A stretch of DNA of 64,000 bases from Bosea sp. PAMC 26642 (GCF_001562255.1 NZ_CP014301.1:3720001-3784000); one strand, 5' to 3'. Shown: positions 52,432 to 60,848, counted from the stretch's first letter. Notes: generated from the sequence alone by a model not told the origin. Program-made: numbers and translations.

Positions 52432-55200
52432 TCAGAACCTCACCGCCAGCACGCCCTTGAAGGCGTGGTCCTGTGTGTCCTTGGCGAGCTGTCCGGTGTA
52501 GGCCACGCCCAGCGTGGTGCTCCGGCCGACCGCGACATCCAGCCCGGCTTCGACCATGGCTGCATCGCGGGCGATCGGCAGGCCGGCGATCGTGGCACTG
52601 GAACCGGAGAAGGCGAGCGTCGCGGTCGGATCGATATCGCCGAAGGCGTGGCGCCAGGCCAGCCCGCCGCGCAGCGTCAGATCCACGCTCTGCAGCGCGA
52701 AGGAGGTCGAGGCGCGCAGGCCCAGCGTCGAGTAGCCGAGGCTGGTGTCGTCGCTGCGAGAGGTCAGTGCTGCTGCTCCGCCGGTCTCGCTGAACCCGTC
52801 GGTGCGCAGGTTGACATAGGCCAAGCCGGCGAAGGATTCGAGCGCGACGCGGCCGAGGTCGATCCGGTAGCCGAGTTCGCCGAAGACCTGAGCCGTGCCG
52901 GCGTCGTAATCGGAGCGCAGATTGCTGCCAAGAGCCGAGAAGGTGACGGAGCGGGTGGTCTCGACGTCGTGCCAAGTGTAGCTCGCGCCGGCGCGCAGGC
53001 TCAGCGCGCCCCATTGCCCGCCGCCATAGAGGCCGAGATGGTAGTTGTCGCTCTCGCCCGAGGAGAGCCGGTTGTTCACGTCGAATTCGCTGCGGCTGTA
53101 GCCGGCGATGATGCCGAAACGCAGATTGTCGAACACGGCCGCGTCAGCCCCCAACAGGAAGCCGCCGGTGGAGCGCGTCAGCCTGGCGGCGTTGCCGTCA
53201 CTGTCGGTGCGACCCCAGGAGCCATAGCCCTGGCCCCAGACCGCGAAGCTATCCGACTTCAGCGCCGGCATCGCCCCCCTGACGGCCGGGGCGAGGTCGG
53301 CGGTGAAGCCGTAGTTCAGCGTCGCCATCGGCTGGGCGCCGACCCCGCCCAGCGCCGTACGAAGGCGGTCGTTGACGGCGGCACGCAGAACCCAGCTCTC
53401 GTCGATCAGGGCCGTCTTGGCCGAAGCATGGATTTCACCGGAGATCTGGTTCAGTGCTCGCCGCGCTGCATCGATGCTCTCCTGATTGAGCACGTCGCTC
53501 TGGACGGGATTGTTGGTGGGCAGGCTATCGACCCACTGGGCCACCTCTGTTTCGTTGGGCGTGGTGCCGATGTCTCCTACCGTCCGGGTCTGGACCACGG
53601 TCAGGTAGGCATTGTTGGCGTCGTAGACATCGCTCAGGCTGAGGAAGGGCGTCAGAACCTGGTCGCCGAAGCCATAAGTCCCGGTCAGCCCGGTCGAGGT
53701 CAGGATGGTGAAACGCTGGCCGACGACGTAGGGCACGCCGGTGTAGTTGACGACGGAGAGCCCGGCGCCGCTCGCCAATGTGGCCGTGCCGTTCACCCGG
53801 ATGAGGTCGGAGGTCGTCGTCGCAGGGTCCAGCTCGACCTGATAGGTGGATCCCGCTGCCTGCGCATAGGCGCCGTTGACGGTCAGCGTGCCGCTCGAGT
53901 TGCCGGGCGTAATCCGGCTTCCGCTCAGGAGCGTGGTCGCCCCCACCGTACCGCTGCCGCCCAGCGTCGCGCCGGACTGGACCGTCACCGCCGAGCCGGC
54001 GAGCGAGCCGTTCACGAGAAGCGTGCCGCCGGCGATGTTTGTCGGGCCCGCGAAATCGCCGATGCCGGTCAGCGTCCAGGCGCTGGTGCCAGTCTTCTCG
54101 AAGACATCGAAGTTCTGGTATTGCGCGGCCGGGCCGATGGCCGAGACATCGAAGCTGGCGTTGGCCGTGCCGCCGAGACGGAGCGTGTCGAAGAGGCCCA
54201 CCGAGGCGTTCGCAATGACGTTGCCTTGGATCACAGAGCCGGCCTGGAGTTCCAGCGCGGATCTGCTCGCAGTCGTCTGGCCGAATCGTATCGCTTCATT
54301 CTGGCCGATTCCGGCCCGGATCGTGCCGCTGTTGATGACGGCGACATTCCACGTGGTAGCGTCGGCGGCAATCGCCGCCGCGCCGTTTCCGCCTTCCAGG
54401 GTGCCGGCATTGACGATCGTCGTAAGCTGGCTGCCGCGGCCAAGGATCGCGGCCTCGCCGGCGCCGACGCCGCTGATATCCCGGCCGCCACGGATCGTGC
54501 CGTAATTGGTGATCGTCGCGGCCTTTGCGAGCGTGGACACATAAACGCCCGCGCCGACATGTCCGGCCGCCTGGCTGTTGCTGCCCTGGATGGTGCCGCT
54601 GGCATTGTTGATCAGCGTCGCACCGCTGTTGAGGATATTGACGCCGGCGCCGTTGTTGCCGACGCCCGCGCCCGTCCCGGTTCCGCCACTGATCGCGCCG
54701 TTGTTGAGGAAGGTCACGACATTGATGAGCGAGACGCCGAGACCTCCGGAAGCGGCTGCACCACCTGTGATCGAGCCATTGTTGACGACTTGTCCGGTGC
54801 TGGCGCCGACCGTCGTGATGCCGCTGTTGACGACCAGGCCGACCCCCCCGGTCCCGCCGACGAGGGTCCCGGAAAGGGTCAGCGAGCCGCTCGGAAAATT
54901 GCCGTTGACGGTGATGCTGCTGGCTCCGGCTCCCGAAAGAGTGAACCCTTGCGTGTCGATCGTCAGCGTCTTGGTTGGCGTCGTCAGGTTGGGCGCGGTG
55001 GTGACCGTGAAACTCTGCGTCAGCACAATCGTCGAGCTGGCGTCCGGGCTCGCATTCGCCGCGGCGATCGCGTTGCGTAAATCGGTCTCGTTGCTGACGA
55101 GATAGGTCGCAGCCGAGACTGGCGCTGCCAGCCAGCAGGCGATGGCGAGCGCGGCGCAGGAGGTGCCCGCCAGAAATCTTGCCTTTCCAGTATATCTCAT
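52432..55200 (-). CDS. Autotransporter (type V secretion) with beta-helical passenger
   Basis: A 922-residue outer-membrane autotransporter. Signal peptide ARFLAGTSCAALAIACWLAAPVSA at the N-terminus; then a long passenger of NNGTISGG-like repeats giving a right-handed beta-helix; the pertactin-like transition (GGTLLVNGSLAGSAVTVQSGA); and a C-terminal barrel of about 270 residues containing FAVWGQGYGSWGRTDSDGNA and ending GVLAVRF with the terminal Phe used for barrel assembly. ATG 55200 follows family practice. Adhesion or surface-enzymatic role unknown. Monocistronic. Confidence 0.93.
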   Translation of the reverse strand: MRYTGKARFLAGTSCAALAIACWLAAPVSAATYLVSNETDLRNAIAAANASPDASSTIVLTQSFTVTTAPNLTTPTKTLTIDTQGFTLSGAGASSITVNGNFPSGSLTLSGTLVGGTGGVGLVVNSGITTVGASTGQVVNNGSITGGAAASGGLGVSLINVVTFLNNGAISGGTGTGAGVGNNGAGVNILNSGATLINNASGTIQGSNSQAAGHVGAGVYVSTLAKAATITNYGTIRGGRDISGVGAGEAAILGRGSQLTTIVNAGTLEGGNGAAAIAADATTWNVAVINSGTIRAGIGQNEAIRFGQTTASRSALELQAGSVIQGNVIANASVGLFDTLRLGGTANASFDVSAIGPAAQYQNFDVFEKTGTSAWTLTGIGDFAGPTNIAGGTLLVNGSLAGSAVTVQSGATLGGSGTVGATTLLSGSRITPGNSSGTLTVNGAYAQAAGSTYQVELDPATTTSDLIRVNGTATLASGAGLSVVNYTGVPYVVGQRFTILTSTGLTGTYGFGDQVLTPFLSLSDVYDANNAYLTVVQTRTVGDIGTTPNETEVAQWVDSLPTNNPVQSDVLNQESIDAARRALNQISGEIHASAKTALIDESWVLRAAVNDRLRTALGGVGAQPMATLNYGFTADLAPAVRGAMPALKSDSFAVWGQGYGSWGRTDSDGNAARLTRSTGGFLLGADAAVFDNLRFGIIAGYSRSEFDVNNRLSSGESDNYHLGLYGGGQWGALSLRAGASYTWHDVETTRSVTFSALGSNLRSDYDAGTAQVFGELGYRIDLGRVALESFAGLAYVNLRTDGFSETGGAAALTSRSDDTSLGYSTLGLRASTSFALQSVDLTLRGGLAWRHAFGDIDPTATLAFSGSSATIAGLPIARDAAMVEAGLDVAVGRSTTLGVAYTGQLAKDTQDHAFKGVLAVRF

Positions 55201-55300
55201 GCCCGCAACATCCCCGCCATAGCCGCGCGCATAAAGATTCCCCTTGAGAGAAGTAGGCCATTCCAGGTTGCAACAATCGGGGATTCGTCGCGTCGCGACA

Positions 55301-55501
55301 ATGGAGAATGGGCAACAGACAGAACGGAAGATTACGAAGGACGCGGATATGCAACAAAGCGGTGACGGCCGGTGGGGTTCGGGGGTCCGCAACGGAGGAG
55401 ACCGCCACGATGGCGGCACGATCAACGTGTTTCCGGAGCGCCGAACCGATCCAGGTCCCCTGAACGAAACAAGGGATCCCGGCAGCGAATATCGCCTATA
55501 G
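55301..55501 (+). CDS. Possible small protein in the autotransporter/EAL gap
   Basis: The gap 55201-55587 holds the autotransporter promoter. One frame of 66 residues (MENGQQTERKITKDADMQQS at the start, then a Gly/Arg/Asp-rich middle) has moderately GC-biased third positions but no ribosome-binding site of note and no recognisable domain. It ends 6 bases before a possible earlier start (55507) of the EAL gene. It may be chance, or an N-terminal leader in the same transcript. Confidence 0.25.
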   Translation: MENGQQTERKITKDADMQQSGDGRWGSGVRNGGDRHDGGTINVFPERRTDPGPLNETRDPGSEYRL

Positions 55502-55587
55502 GTGCGATGACATCGGGCCGCGCCGATCTCTTCACGGTTGATTCAGCTCTCCCAGCCAACGATCGTCAAAGATCGGATGAGAGCTTG

Positions 55588-56436
55588 ATGAACAAGATTG
55601 CGTGCCAAGGCTGCCGAGACGGAGAACCGCTCCCATTCGACTTCACGATGGCGTTCCAGCCAATTGTGGATGTCGAGCGCAAACGCGTCTGGGGATACGA
55701 GGCGTTGGTTCGAGGCATAGAAGGCCAAGGAGCAGGTCATATTTTAGCGCAGGTCAACGAGGCCAACCGCTACAAGTTTGACCAGTCCTGCCGCGTCAAG
55801 GCCATCGAACTTGCCGGCCGGCTTTTTCCCGAAAGCGGATTGAAGCTCTCGATCAATTTTATGCCGAACGCTGTCTATGAGCCTTCCGCCTGCATCCGTG
55901 CGACACTAGAGGCAGCCCGTCGCGTCGGCTTCGCTCAGAACCAGCTCATGTTCGAGTTCACTGAGAACGAGCGAATAGAAGACGTTGCTCACCTCCAGAA
56001 AATAATTGCCGAGTATCGAAAACAAGGTTTCATAACCGCACTTGACGATTTCGGTGCCGGATATGCCGGCTTGAACCTGCTCGCGAGTTTTCAGCCGGAT
56101 CTGATCAAGCTCGATATGAACTTGATTCGGGGCATCGGAAACTCACCCGCACGCCAGACCATCATCGCCTGCGTTGCGATGATGGCTCGTCAGCTTGGGG
56201 TGATGGTGATCGCGGAGGGAGTCGAAACCGACGATGAGCTACTCGCATTGCGCGGAGCCGGCATTGACCTTTTCCAAGGCTACCTCTTCGCCAAGCCGGA
56301 GGTAGCGAAGCTTCCTCGCGTTTTACTCACATATCGACTGGCTGCTACCAATGCCTTCGGCAATCAAAACCAATGTCGGACGAAATGCTGCTTCGTCCTT
56401 GCTACCCAATTTAAAGAAACCTATGAGCCCCGATAA
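55588..56436 (+). CDS. EAL-domain c-di-GMP phosphodiesterase
   Basis: A 282-residue stand-alone EAL protein. AFQPIVDVERKRVWGYEALVRG starts the domain with the catalytic Glu; the other residues are all present: SINFMPNA, MFEFTENE, ALDDFGAGYAG, IKLDMNLIRG, VIAEGVET and QGYLFAKPE. It should hydrolyse c-di-GMP. There is no sensor domain, so it resembles small EAL proteins that partner BLUF or anti-regulator proteins. ATG 55588 is preferred; an in-frame ATG at 55507 would add 27 residues. It lies near bdcA, another c-di-GMP-linked gene. Confidence 0.92.
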   Translation: MNKIACQGCRDGEPLPFDFTMAFQPIVDVERKRVWGYEALVRGIEGQGAGHILAQVNEANRYKFDQSCRVKAIELAGRLFPESGLKLSINFMPNAVYEPSACIRATLEAARRVGFAQNQLMFEFTENERIEDVAHLQKIIAEYRKQGFITALDDFGAGYAGLNLLASFQPDLIKLDMNLIRGIGNSPARQTIIACVAMMARQLGVMVIAEGVETDDELLALRGAGIDLFQGYLFAKPEVAKLPRVLLTYRLAATNAFGNQNQCRTKCCFVLATQFKETYEPR

Positions 56437-56466
56437 CATCTGGGACGCACGAGTTGATCTGACCGT

Positions 56467-56553
56467 TTAGCCGCTCGCGGTCGCGGCGCGGGCAATTTGG
56501 TAGCCAATCTCGCCCGCGCCAATGATGCCGACCCAGTGATCTTTATACGAGGC
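56467..56553 (-). pseudogene. Remnant of a Rossmann-fold NAD(P)-binding gene
   Basis: Directly after the bdcA stop, in the same frame and on the same strand, the DNA reads SYKDHWVGIIGAGEIGYQIARAATASG and then TAA. GIIGAGEIG is the first strand and GxGxxG of an NAD(P)-dependent reductase of the F420-reductase/6-phosphogluconate-dehydrogenase type. Nothing further of the protein follows, so this is a decayed or truncated neighbour of bdcA and the break is at about 56466. Confidence 0.45.
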
Positions 56554-57267
56554 TCACGCGCCGAAGGCGCCGTCGATCGTGTGCATTGCTCCGGTCACGA
56601 AGCTCGCCTCCGAACCCGCAAGCCACGCCACCATTCCCGCAACCTCCTCGGGCCGTCCGTGGCGCTTGATGGCCATGAAGCTGTGCATCAGATCTTTCAT
56701 CGGCCCATCCTCCGGATTTGCATCGGTATCGATCGGCCCAGGCTGCACGATGTTGATGGTTATTCCCCGCGGCCCAAAGTCCCGCGCGAGCCCGCGCGCC
56801 ATTCCCTGCAGCGCTGACTTGCTCAGCGCGTAGGATGCCATGCCAGGTACGGGCATCCGATCTCCGTTCACGGAACCGATCACGATGATCCGCCCGCCTT
56901 CCGGCATATGTCGCGCCGCTTCCACCGACGCGTGATAGGGAGCATGGACGTTGACCCGCAACAGCCGGTCGATTTCGTCGGGGTCCTGCTCCAGCGCATC
57001 GCCGAAGATGGCGAAGCCGGAATTGACCACCAGTACGTCGAGCGGTCCGCTGTCGCGCACCCGCGCAATCACTGCGTCGCGGTCGGCACTATCGGTCAAA
57101 ACCGCCGTGCTTCCGGTCTCGGCCGCCAGCCGCTCCGCTGCCTCGCGCGAACCGGCATAGGTGAAGGTGACCTTCGCACCGTCGCCCGCGAAGCGCCGCA
57201 CGATCGCTGCCCCGATTCCCCGGCTGCCACCGAGAACCAAAACGGATTTTCCTTGAAACGCGGCCAT
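56554..57267 (-). CDS. bdcA: Cyclic-di-GMP-binding biofilm dispersal mediator, SDR family
   Basis: A 237-residue SDR that closely resembles E. coli BdcA throughout: FQGKSVLVLGGSRGIGAAIVRR at the N-terminus, TDSADRDAVI, NVHAPYHASVEAARHMPEGGR, IGSVNGDRMPV, ASYALSKSALQGMARGLARD and GPIDTDANPEDGPM, ending MHTIDGAFGA. BdcA is reported in E. coli to bind c-di-GMP and promote dispersal. The catalytic SDR residues (Ser, Tyr, Lys) are kept. Divergent from bdcR across 75 bases with two matching operators between them. Confidence 0.95.
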   Translation of the reverse strand: MAAFQGKSVLVLGGSRGIGAAIVRRFAGDGAKVTFTYAGSREAAERLAAETGSTAVLTDSADRDAVIARVRDSGPLDVLVVNSGFAIFGDALEQDPDEIDRLLRVNVHAPYHASVEAARHMPEGGRIIVIGSVNGDRMPVPGMASYALSKSALQGMARGLARDFGPRGITINIVQPGPIDTDANPEDGPMKDLMHSFMAIKRHGRPEEVAGMVAWLAGSEASFVTGAMHTIDGAFGA

Positions 57268-57288
57268 CAGGCCCTCCTTGAGGTTTAA

Positions 57289-57304
57289 TGTAGGAAGCGC
57301 TACA
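57289..57304. promoter_or_regulatory. BdcR operator candidate 1
   Basis: TGTAGGAAGCGCTACA contains TGTAG and CTACA inverted around six bases, in the space just upstream of the bdcA start codon. It matches the second site at 57336-57351 as TGTA-N8-TACA. Binding there would repress bdcA. Confidence 0.65.
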
Positions 57305-57335
57305 TAAAGCTCCGGAGATCACCGTCAAGGGGTTT

Positions 57336-57351
57336 TGTATCAGTGACTACA
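57336..57351. promoter_or_regulatory. BdcR operator candidate 2, overlapping the bdcR start
   Basis: TGTATCAGTGACTACA has the same outer TGTA/TACA with eight bases between. The GTG start of bdcR (57343) lies inside it, so the regulator could block its own gene. The two sites are 31 bases apart end to end. Confidence 0.6.
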
Positions 57352-57933
57352 AATATTGGTCGCCCGCGTGGTCGTCCCCGGCGCTTCGACCCCGATGAGG
57401 CGGTCGCCACGGCCCAACATCTCTTCCATGCCCGTGGCTACGACGCTGTCAGCGTCGCCGACCTTACCCAGGCGCTCGGGATCAACCCGCCGAGCTTTTA
57501 CGCTGCCTTCGGCAGCAAGGCCGGTCTCTACGCCCGCATCCTTGCCCGCTATAACTGCGCCGATGCCATCCCTCTCGCCAGCCTGCTAAACCCTGATCGG
57601 CCCGTGGCCGCTTGTCTCGCTGTCTTGCTAGAGGAGGCCGCCCGATACTACGCCGCCGATCCTGACGCTGCCGGCTGTCTTGTGCTGGAAGGCACCCGTT
57701 CCAACGATCTGGAGGCGCGAGGAGCCGCCCGAGCTTTCAACCTCGCCGCTGAAGGGGTGATCCGCGATTACATCGCTGCTCGCTATCCCGAGGAAGCGCA
57801 TCGGCTGACAGATTTCGTCAGCACGACTATGTCCGGGCTCTCCGCCAAGGCTCGGAACGGGCACGGCCTGGATCAGCTCCTCGCCACTGCCCGCCTTGCA
57901 GGTCTGGCCCTGACGCAGGCTCTTCCTGCTTGA
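57343..57933 (+). CDS. bdcR: TetR-family repressor of bdcA
   Basis: A 196-residue TetR regulator starting with GTG. RGRPRRFDPDEAVATAQHLFHARGYDAVSVADLTQALGINPPSFYAAFGSKAGLYARIL is the DNA-binding domain and parallels E. coli BdcR (RPRRFAPEQAI...VSVAEVTDYLGINPPSLYAAFGSKAGLF). The ligand domain keeps AAGCLVLEG and TTMSGLSAKARNGH. It is divergent from bdcA and presumably represses it and itself through the two TGTA-N8-TACA sites. Confidence 0.93.
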   Translation: MTTNIGRPRGRPRRFDPDEAVATAQHLFHARGYDAVSVADLTQALGINPPSFYAAFGSKAGLYARILARYNCADAIPLASLLNPDRPVAACLAVLLEEAARYYAADPDAAGCLVLEGTRSNDLEARGAARAFNLAAEGVIRDYIAARYPEEAHRLTDFVSTTMSGLSAKARNGHGLDQLLATARLAGLALTQALPA

Positions 57934-58188
57934 GGACAGCGCCTGTCATACTTGGCTGTTTGACGCGATCGAGCGCGTCACCCGCTCGGCCTTCGCCGCA
58001 TCTGTGCGACGCGAAAGCACGATGTGCCGCCCTGCCCTACTGCGCAGCTTCAGCCGCAATACAGGTCGAGCATGACGGGAGCGAGCCAAGAGAAGGCCGC
58101 CTCGCTGAAACGAACTTGTAACCACCAGGTAACCGAGGCATTTCAGGGCTTCTTAGAAATGCCGCCAAAAGCGCCAAGTCAAAAACGC

Positions 58189-58214
58189 AAAAAGCGCCGG
58201 GAAACCCGACGCTT
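58189..58214 (-). terminator. Intrinsic terminator of the former tRNA-Gly gene
   Basis: On the minus strand AAGCGTCGGG-TTT-CCCGGCGCTT (one mismatch) runs into TTTT. It lies 28 bases beyond the CCA end of the tRNA-Gly fragment at 58242, so it would have ended that transcript before the element inserted. The stretch from 57934 to 58188 shows no gene. Confidence 0.8.
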
Positions 58215-58241
58215 GCGTGCCTCTCTGGCCTTGTGATGTCC

Positions 58242-58291
58242 TGGAGCGGGAGAAGGGATTCGAACCCTCGACCCCAACCTTGGCAAGGTTG
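58242..58291 (-). other. Attachment site: 3' half of tRNA-Gly (anticodon GCC)
   Basis: Read on the minus strand the 50 bases give the anticodon arm (CAACCTTGCCAAGGTTG with anticodon GCC), the variable loop, the T arm with GGTTCGAATCC and the acceptor end TCTCCCGCTCCA. The D arm and 5' acceptor strand are missing; sequence to the right is unrelated. This is the usual att footprint of an integrase-borne element in a tRNA gene and marks the left boundary of the element. The T-stem can pair with one G-T. Confidence 0.9.
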
Positions 58292-58310
58292 TGGACAACG
58301 TATTCTCGGC

Positions 58311-58382
58311 TTTCCTGCCGTTTCCTACCGTGTCATAACTCATTGCGTTAGCGCACCTTTCGTATCCGGCGCTTTCCTCCGG
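58311..58382. repeat. Three short direct repeats, possible integrase arm-type sites
   Basis: TTTCCTGCCG at 58311-58320, TTTCCTACCG at 58321-58330 and TTTCCTCCGG at 58373-58382 lie between the att site and the integrase start. Two are adjacent in direct orientation. Integrases of this type bind core sites in the att region and short arm sites nearby through their N-terminal domain, so these are candidates only. Confidence 0.5.
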
Positions 58383-58434
58383 TTGTCCTGAGCGTGCCGG
58401 ATGGTGGACCCCATGTGGACCTCACGGGCGCAGT

Positions 58435-59733
58435 ATGGCTTCGATAGACACCAAGACGAAACTCAGCAAACGAACGATCGACGCCGCCGAGCCGCGAGCC
58501 GCGCGCTACGAATTGTGGGATGCTGATCTATCGGGCTTTGGTCTCAGGATTGAAACGAGCGGGCGCAAGACGTTTCTGATCCGATACCGGACTGACGGCG
58601 GAGGACGTAAGGCGACGCGGCGCAGCATGGTCGTTGGGCAGTACGGCAAGTTCACGCCGGAAGAAGCCCGAAAGAAGGCCAGGCAATTGCTCGGCAGCGT
58701 CGCGAACGGCGATGACCCCGCTGCAGGGCGAACCGCGAAGCGTCGGGAAATGACCATCGCCGAACTGCTGTTGGACTATGACAAGCGCGGCTGCGTCGTC
58801 CAGCGCGGCAAGCGGCAGGGCATTGCCATGAAGCCGCTGACGAAAGCCTACACGATGGCTCGGCTCAACCATCACGTCCTTCCGCTGCTGGGCAAGCGCC
58901 GCATCTCCGATGTGCGGTCCAGCGACATCGTCCGTTTCGTTGCCGACGTGGCAGCCGGCAAGACCGCAAGCGACGGGAAGAACGAGAATGGTACGCGCGT
59001 CATCGTCCGGGGTGGAGAAGGCGCTGCGCGCAAGGTTGTCCGCGACTTGTCGGCGGTTTTCACATTCGCACAGCGTTCGGAAATCGTCAGCGACAATCCT
59101 TGCGAACATGCCGCCGTCAACAAGACGGACAACCAGCGGAAAGGCTTCCTGACGCTCGATCAGGTGAAAATGCTGGGCGCCGCCTTAGCAAAACTTGAGA
59201 CGATAGGCGTCAACGTGAAGGCCACCAACATTGCGAGGCTCTGGGCGCTCACGGGCTGTCGCCGAAACGAGATAGCGGGCCTGCGATGGTCAGAGATCGA
59301 CTTTGAGCGAGCTGCGTTGATATTCGGCGATAGCAAGACGGGCTTCTCAATGCGCCCTTTGAATTCGGCCGCTATGGCCTTGCTGGCCGCCCTGCCTCGC
59401 GACGACGGCTGCCCGTACGTATTTCCGGCCGAGCGAGGCGAAGGCTTCTACCAAGGGACCAAGCGGGTCTGGCCAGAGGCAATCAAACTTGCAGCGCTCC
59501 CTGGGGTTACGCCCCACACGTTGCGACATACCCTCGGCTCGACATCCGTGTCTTCCGGCGAAACCCTAGAAATGACGGGTGCGCTTCTAGGACACGCAAA
59601 TATGCGTTCGACCCAGGTCTACGCGCATTTGCAGGCGGACCCATCGCTTCGGGTCGCTAATCGTGTTGGCCGCACAATCGGCGACGCACTCCTTGGGAAA
59701 TCGACTAGGCCCTCACGAAAGGCGCGGCCATGA
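58435..59733 (+). CDS. int: Tyrosine-type site-specific integrase of the element
   Basis: A 432-residue integrase of the P4-like type. N-terminal arm-binding domain (KLSKRTIDAAEPRAARYELWDADLSGFGLRIE with a later GRKTFLIRYR strand), SAM-like core-binding domain (MTIAELLLDYDK), and catalytic domain: Arg in LTGCRRNEIAGLRW, Lys in SKTGFS, HxxR in TPHTLRHTLGS, His in LLGHANMRSTQ and Tyr in VYAHL. Start ATG 58435 follows a leader containing the arm-site candidates. The stop overlaps the next gene by four bases (ATGA). Confidence 0.96.
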   Translation: MASIDTKTKLSKRTIDAAEPRAARYELWDADLSGFGLRIETSGRKTFLIRYRTDGGGRKATRRSMVVGQYGKFTPEEARKKARQLLGSVANGDDPAAGRTAKRREMTIAELLLDYDKRGCVVQRGKRQGIAMKPLTKAYTMARLNHHVLPLLGKRRISDVRSSDIVRFVADVAAGKTASDGKNENGTRVIVRGGEGAARKVVRDLSAVFTFAQRSEIVSDNPCEHAAVNKTDNQRKGFLTLDQVKMLGAALAKLETIGVNVKATNIARLWALTGCRRNEIAGLRWSEIDFERAALIFGDSKTGFSMRPLNSAAMALLAALPRDDGCPYVFPAERGEGFYQGTKRVWPEAIKLAALPGVTPHTLRHTLGSTSVSSGETLEMTGALLGHANMRSTQVYAHLQADPSLRVANRVGRTIGDALLGKSTRPSRKARP

Positions 59734-60506
59734 TCGACCCGGATTTCATCGAACGCATCATCGACAACCCCACTGAGACGCTTTGCTACCAATTTCTGAA
59801 ATCACGCTTGGGCTCGCGTCGTCCGAGCGTCAGGCCCGAATTGGAGACGTTCCTGCCATTGTTGGCGGGAAGGACCTTAGAAACAGCGATCAAATCGGCT
59901 TCGTGCGATATGCCTGCGGAAGATCTGACGCTGATGGAGAATGTTCGAGACAAGGCGCGATTGGCGCAAAATGCGCTGGCGCAATTGGTGTCTGCGATGG
60001 AGAAAATTCGACCGGCTTCTGAAGCGCTCGTTTGGTTTCGCTATGGGCGCCCCAGAGATGACGGAATGATCAGAGCAGCGGACCACGCTGGCGCTGAGAG
60101 AGACTGGGCAGCTCTGGTCGCTTGCACAACTTTGATAGCCGAGATCGAGGCCGACTGTCGGCGGCGGCGGGACACATTCGTGCAACCTCAAAATTGGGGC
60201 GACCAGGATAAGCAGGCCTTTGTTTCGATCATGATCGACGCTTGGTGGTTCGCGACCGGTCATGCGCCGGGGAAGAGCAACGATCCAGACTCGAACCCTT
60301 TCCTGCGCTTCGTTGGCGAAGCATGGCGAGACTGGAAGGGCGGCGACAACGTTCCAGATTTCAGTTCCGCCACAGCGACGCTTATTAGGCGGAAGCGTCG
60401 GGTTGTCCGACACGATGGCTCTGGGAACCCGTTGGCACCGAGTTGGTTCAACGTCCGATTTTTGCTTGGCGCCGACGCATACCGCGCGACTAACCCTAAA
60501 GGGTAG
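59730..60506 (+). CDS. Unknown 258-residue element protein translated with the integrase
   Basis: I do not recognise this protein. It has a hydrophilic helical N-terminal half (a conserved-looking ETLCYQFLKSRLGSRRPSVRPEL), a central WFRYGRPRDDG, and a Trp-rich segment DAWWFATGHAPGKSNDPDSNPFLRFVGEAWRDW that looks like the functional core, then a basic tail. No membrane segment or signal peptide. The ATG overlaps the integrase stop, so expression is coupled to int. Candidates include an integration accessory, or cargo such as a defence protein. Confidence 0.85.
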   Translation: MIDPDFIERIIDNPTETLCYQFLKSRLGSRRPSVRPELETFLPLLAGRTLETAIKSASCDMPAEDLTLMENVRDKARLAQNALAQLVSAMEKIRPASEALVWFRYGRPRDDGMIRAADHAGAERDWAALVACTTLIAEIEADCRRRRDTFVQPQNWGDQDKQAFVSIMIDAWWFATGHAPGKSNDPDSNPFLRFVGEAWRDWKGGDNVPDFSSATATLIRRKRRVVRHDGSGNPLAPSWFNVRFLLGADAYRATNPKG

Positions 60507-60560
60507 TAGACCCCCTTCTAAATTTTCTTAGGGTCTGCTTCTGCAACCCCATGCTTCCCC

Positions 60561-60613
60561 GTGTTTACCTTGTGTTGTCGCCGCCTTCCTGAGCGGCCAA
60601 CACAAGGTTACAC
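60561..60613. promoter_or_regulatory. Large inverted repeat upstream of the AlpA-like gene
   Basis: ACCTTGTGTTG at 60567-60577 and its exact complement CAACACAAGGT at 60598-60608 face each other across 20 bases. The arms continue imperfectly (GTGT before the left arm, ACAC after the right). The right end is one base before the ATG at 60615, so it covers the ribosome-binding region: a likely site for repression by the encoded HTH protein or the element's own regulator. Confidence 0.6.
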
Positions 60614-60614
60614 A

Positions 60615-60848
60615 ATGGATCTCTCTGACCAGGCACAGCATGCCCGGAAGCTTCCGACCCGCGAGGCGGCAACCTATCTTGGCATCGGCGCTTCGACGCT
60701 GAACAAGCTGCGAATCTTCGGCGGAGGCCCGAAGTTCATCTCGATCGGAACTCGGGTAGTCTACGACCCCCGCGATCTGGACGCATGGTGCGCGGGCAAA
60801 AAGCGCTCAAGCACATCTGACGTCGCCTCTGCGAAAGAGGCCGCGTGA
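60615..60848 (+). CDS. AlpA-like helix-turn-helix protein (excisionase/regulator)
   Basis: A 77-residue protein with a MerR-type helix-turn-helix (LPTREAATYLGIGASTLNKLRIFGGGPKFISIGTRVVYDPRDLDAWCAG). AlpA-type proteins in P4-like elements switch on int or act as excision factors. The arrangement after int and the large inverted repeat at its start suits an excision/regulation role. A longer frame to 60561 would run through the inverted repeat. Confidence 0.9.
   Translation: MDLSDQAQHARKLPTREAATYLGIGASTLNKLRIFGGGPKFISIGTRVVYDPRDLDAWCAGKKRSSTSDVASAKEAA

Noticed and set aside
52465..55080. 871-codon plus-strand frame opposite the autotransporter
   Set aside because: Repetitive passenger DNA leaves the antisense frame open; translation is low complexity and unlike any protein family.
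58242..58291. Intact tRNA-Gly gene
   Set aside because: The D arm and 5' acceptor half are absent, so this is only a 3' remnant.
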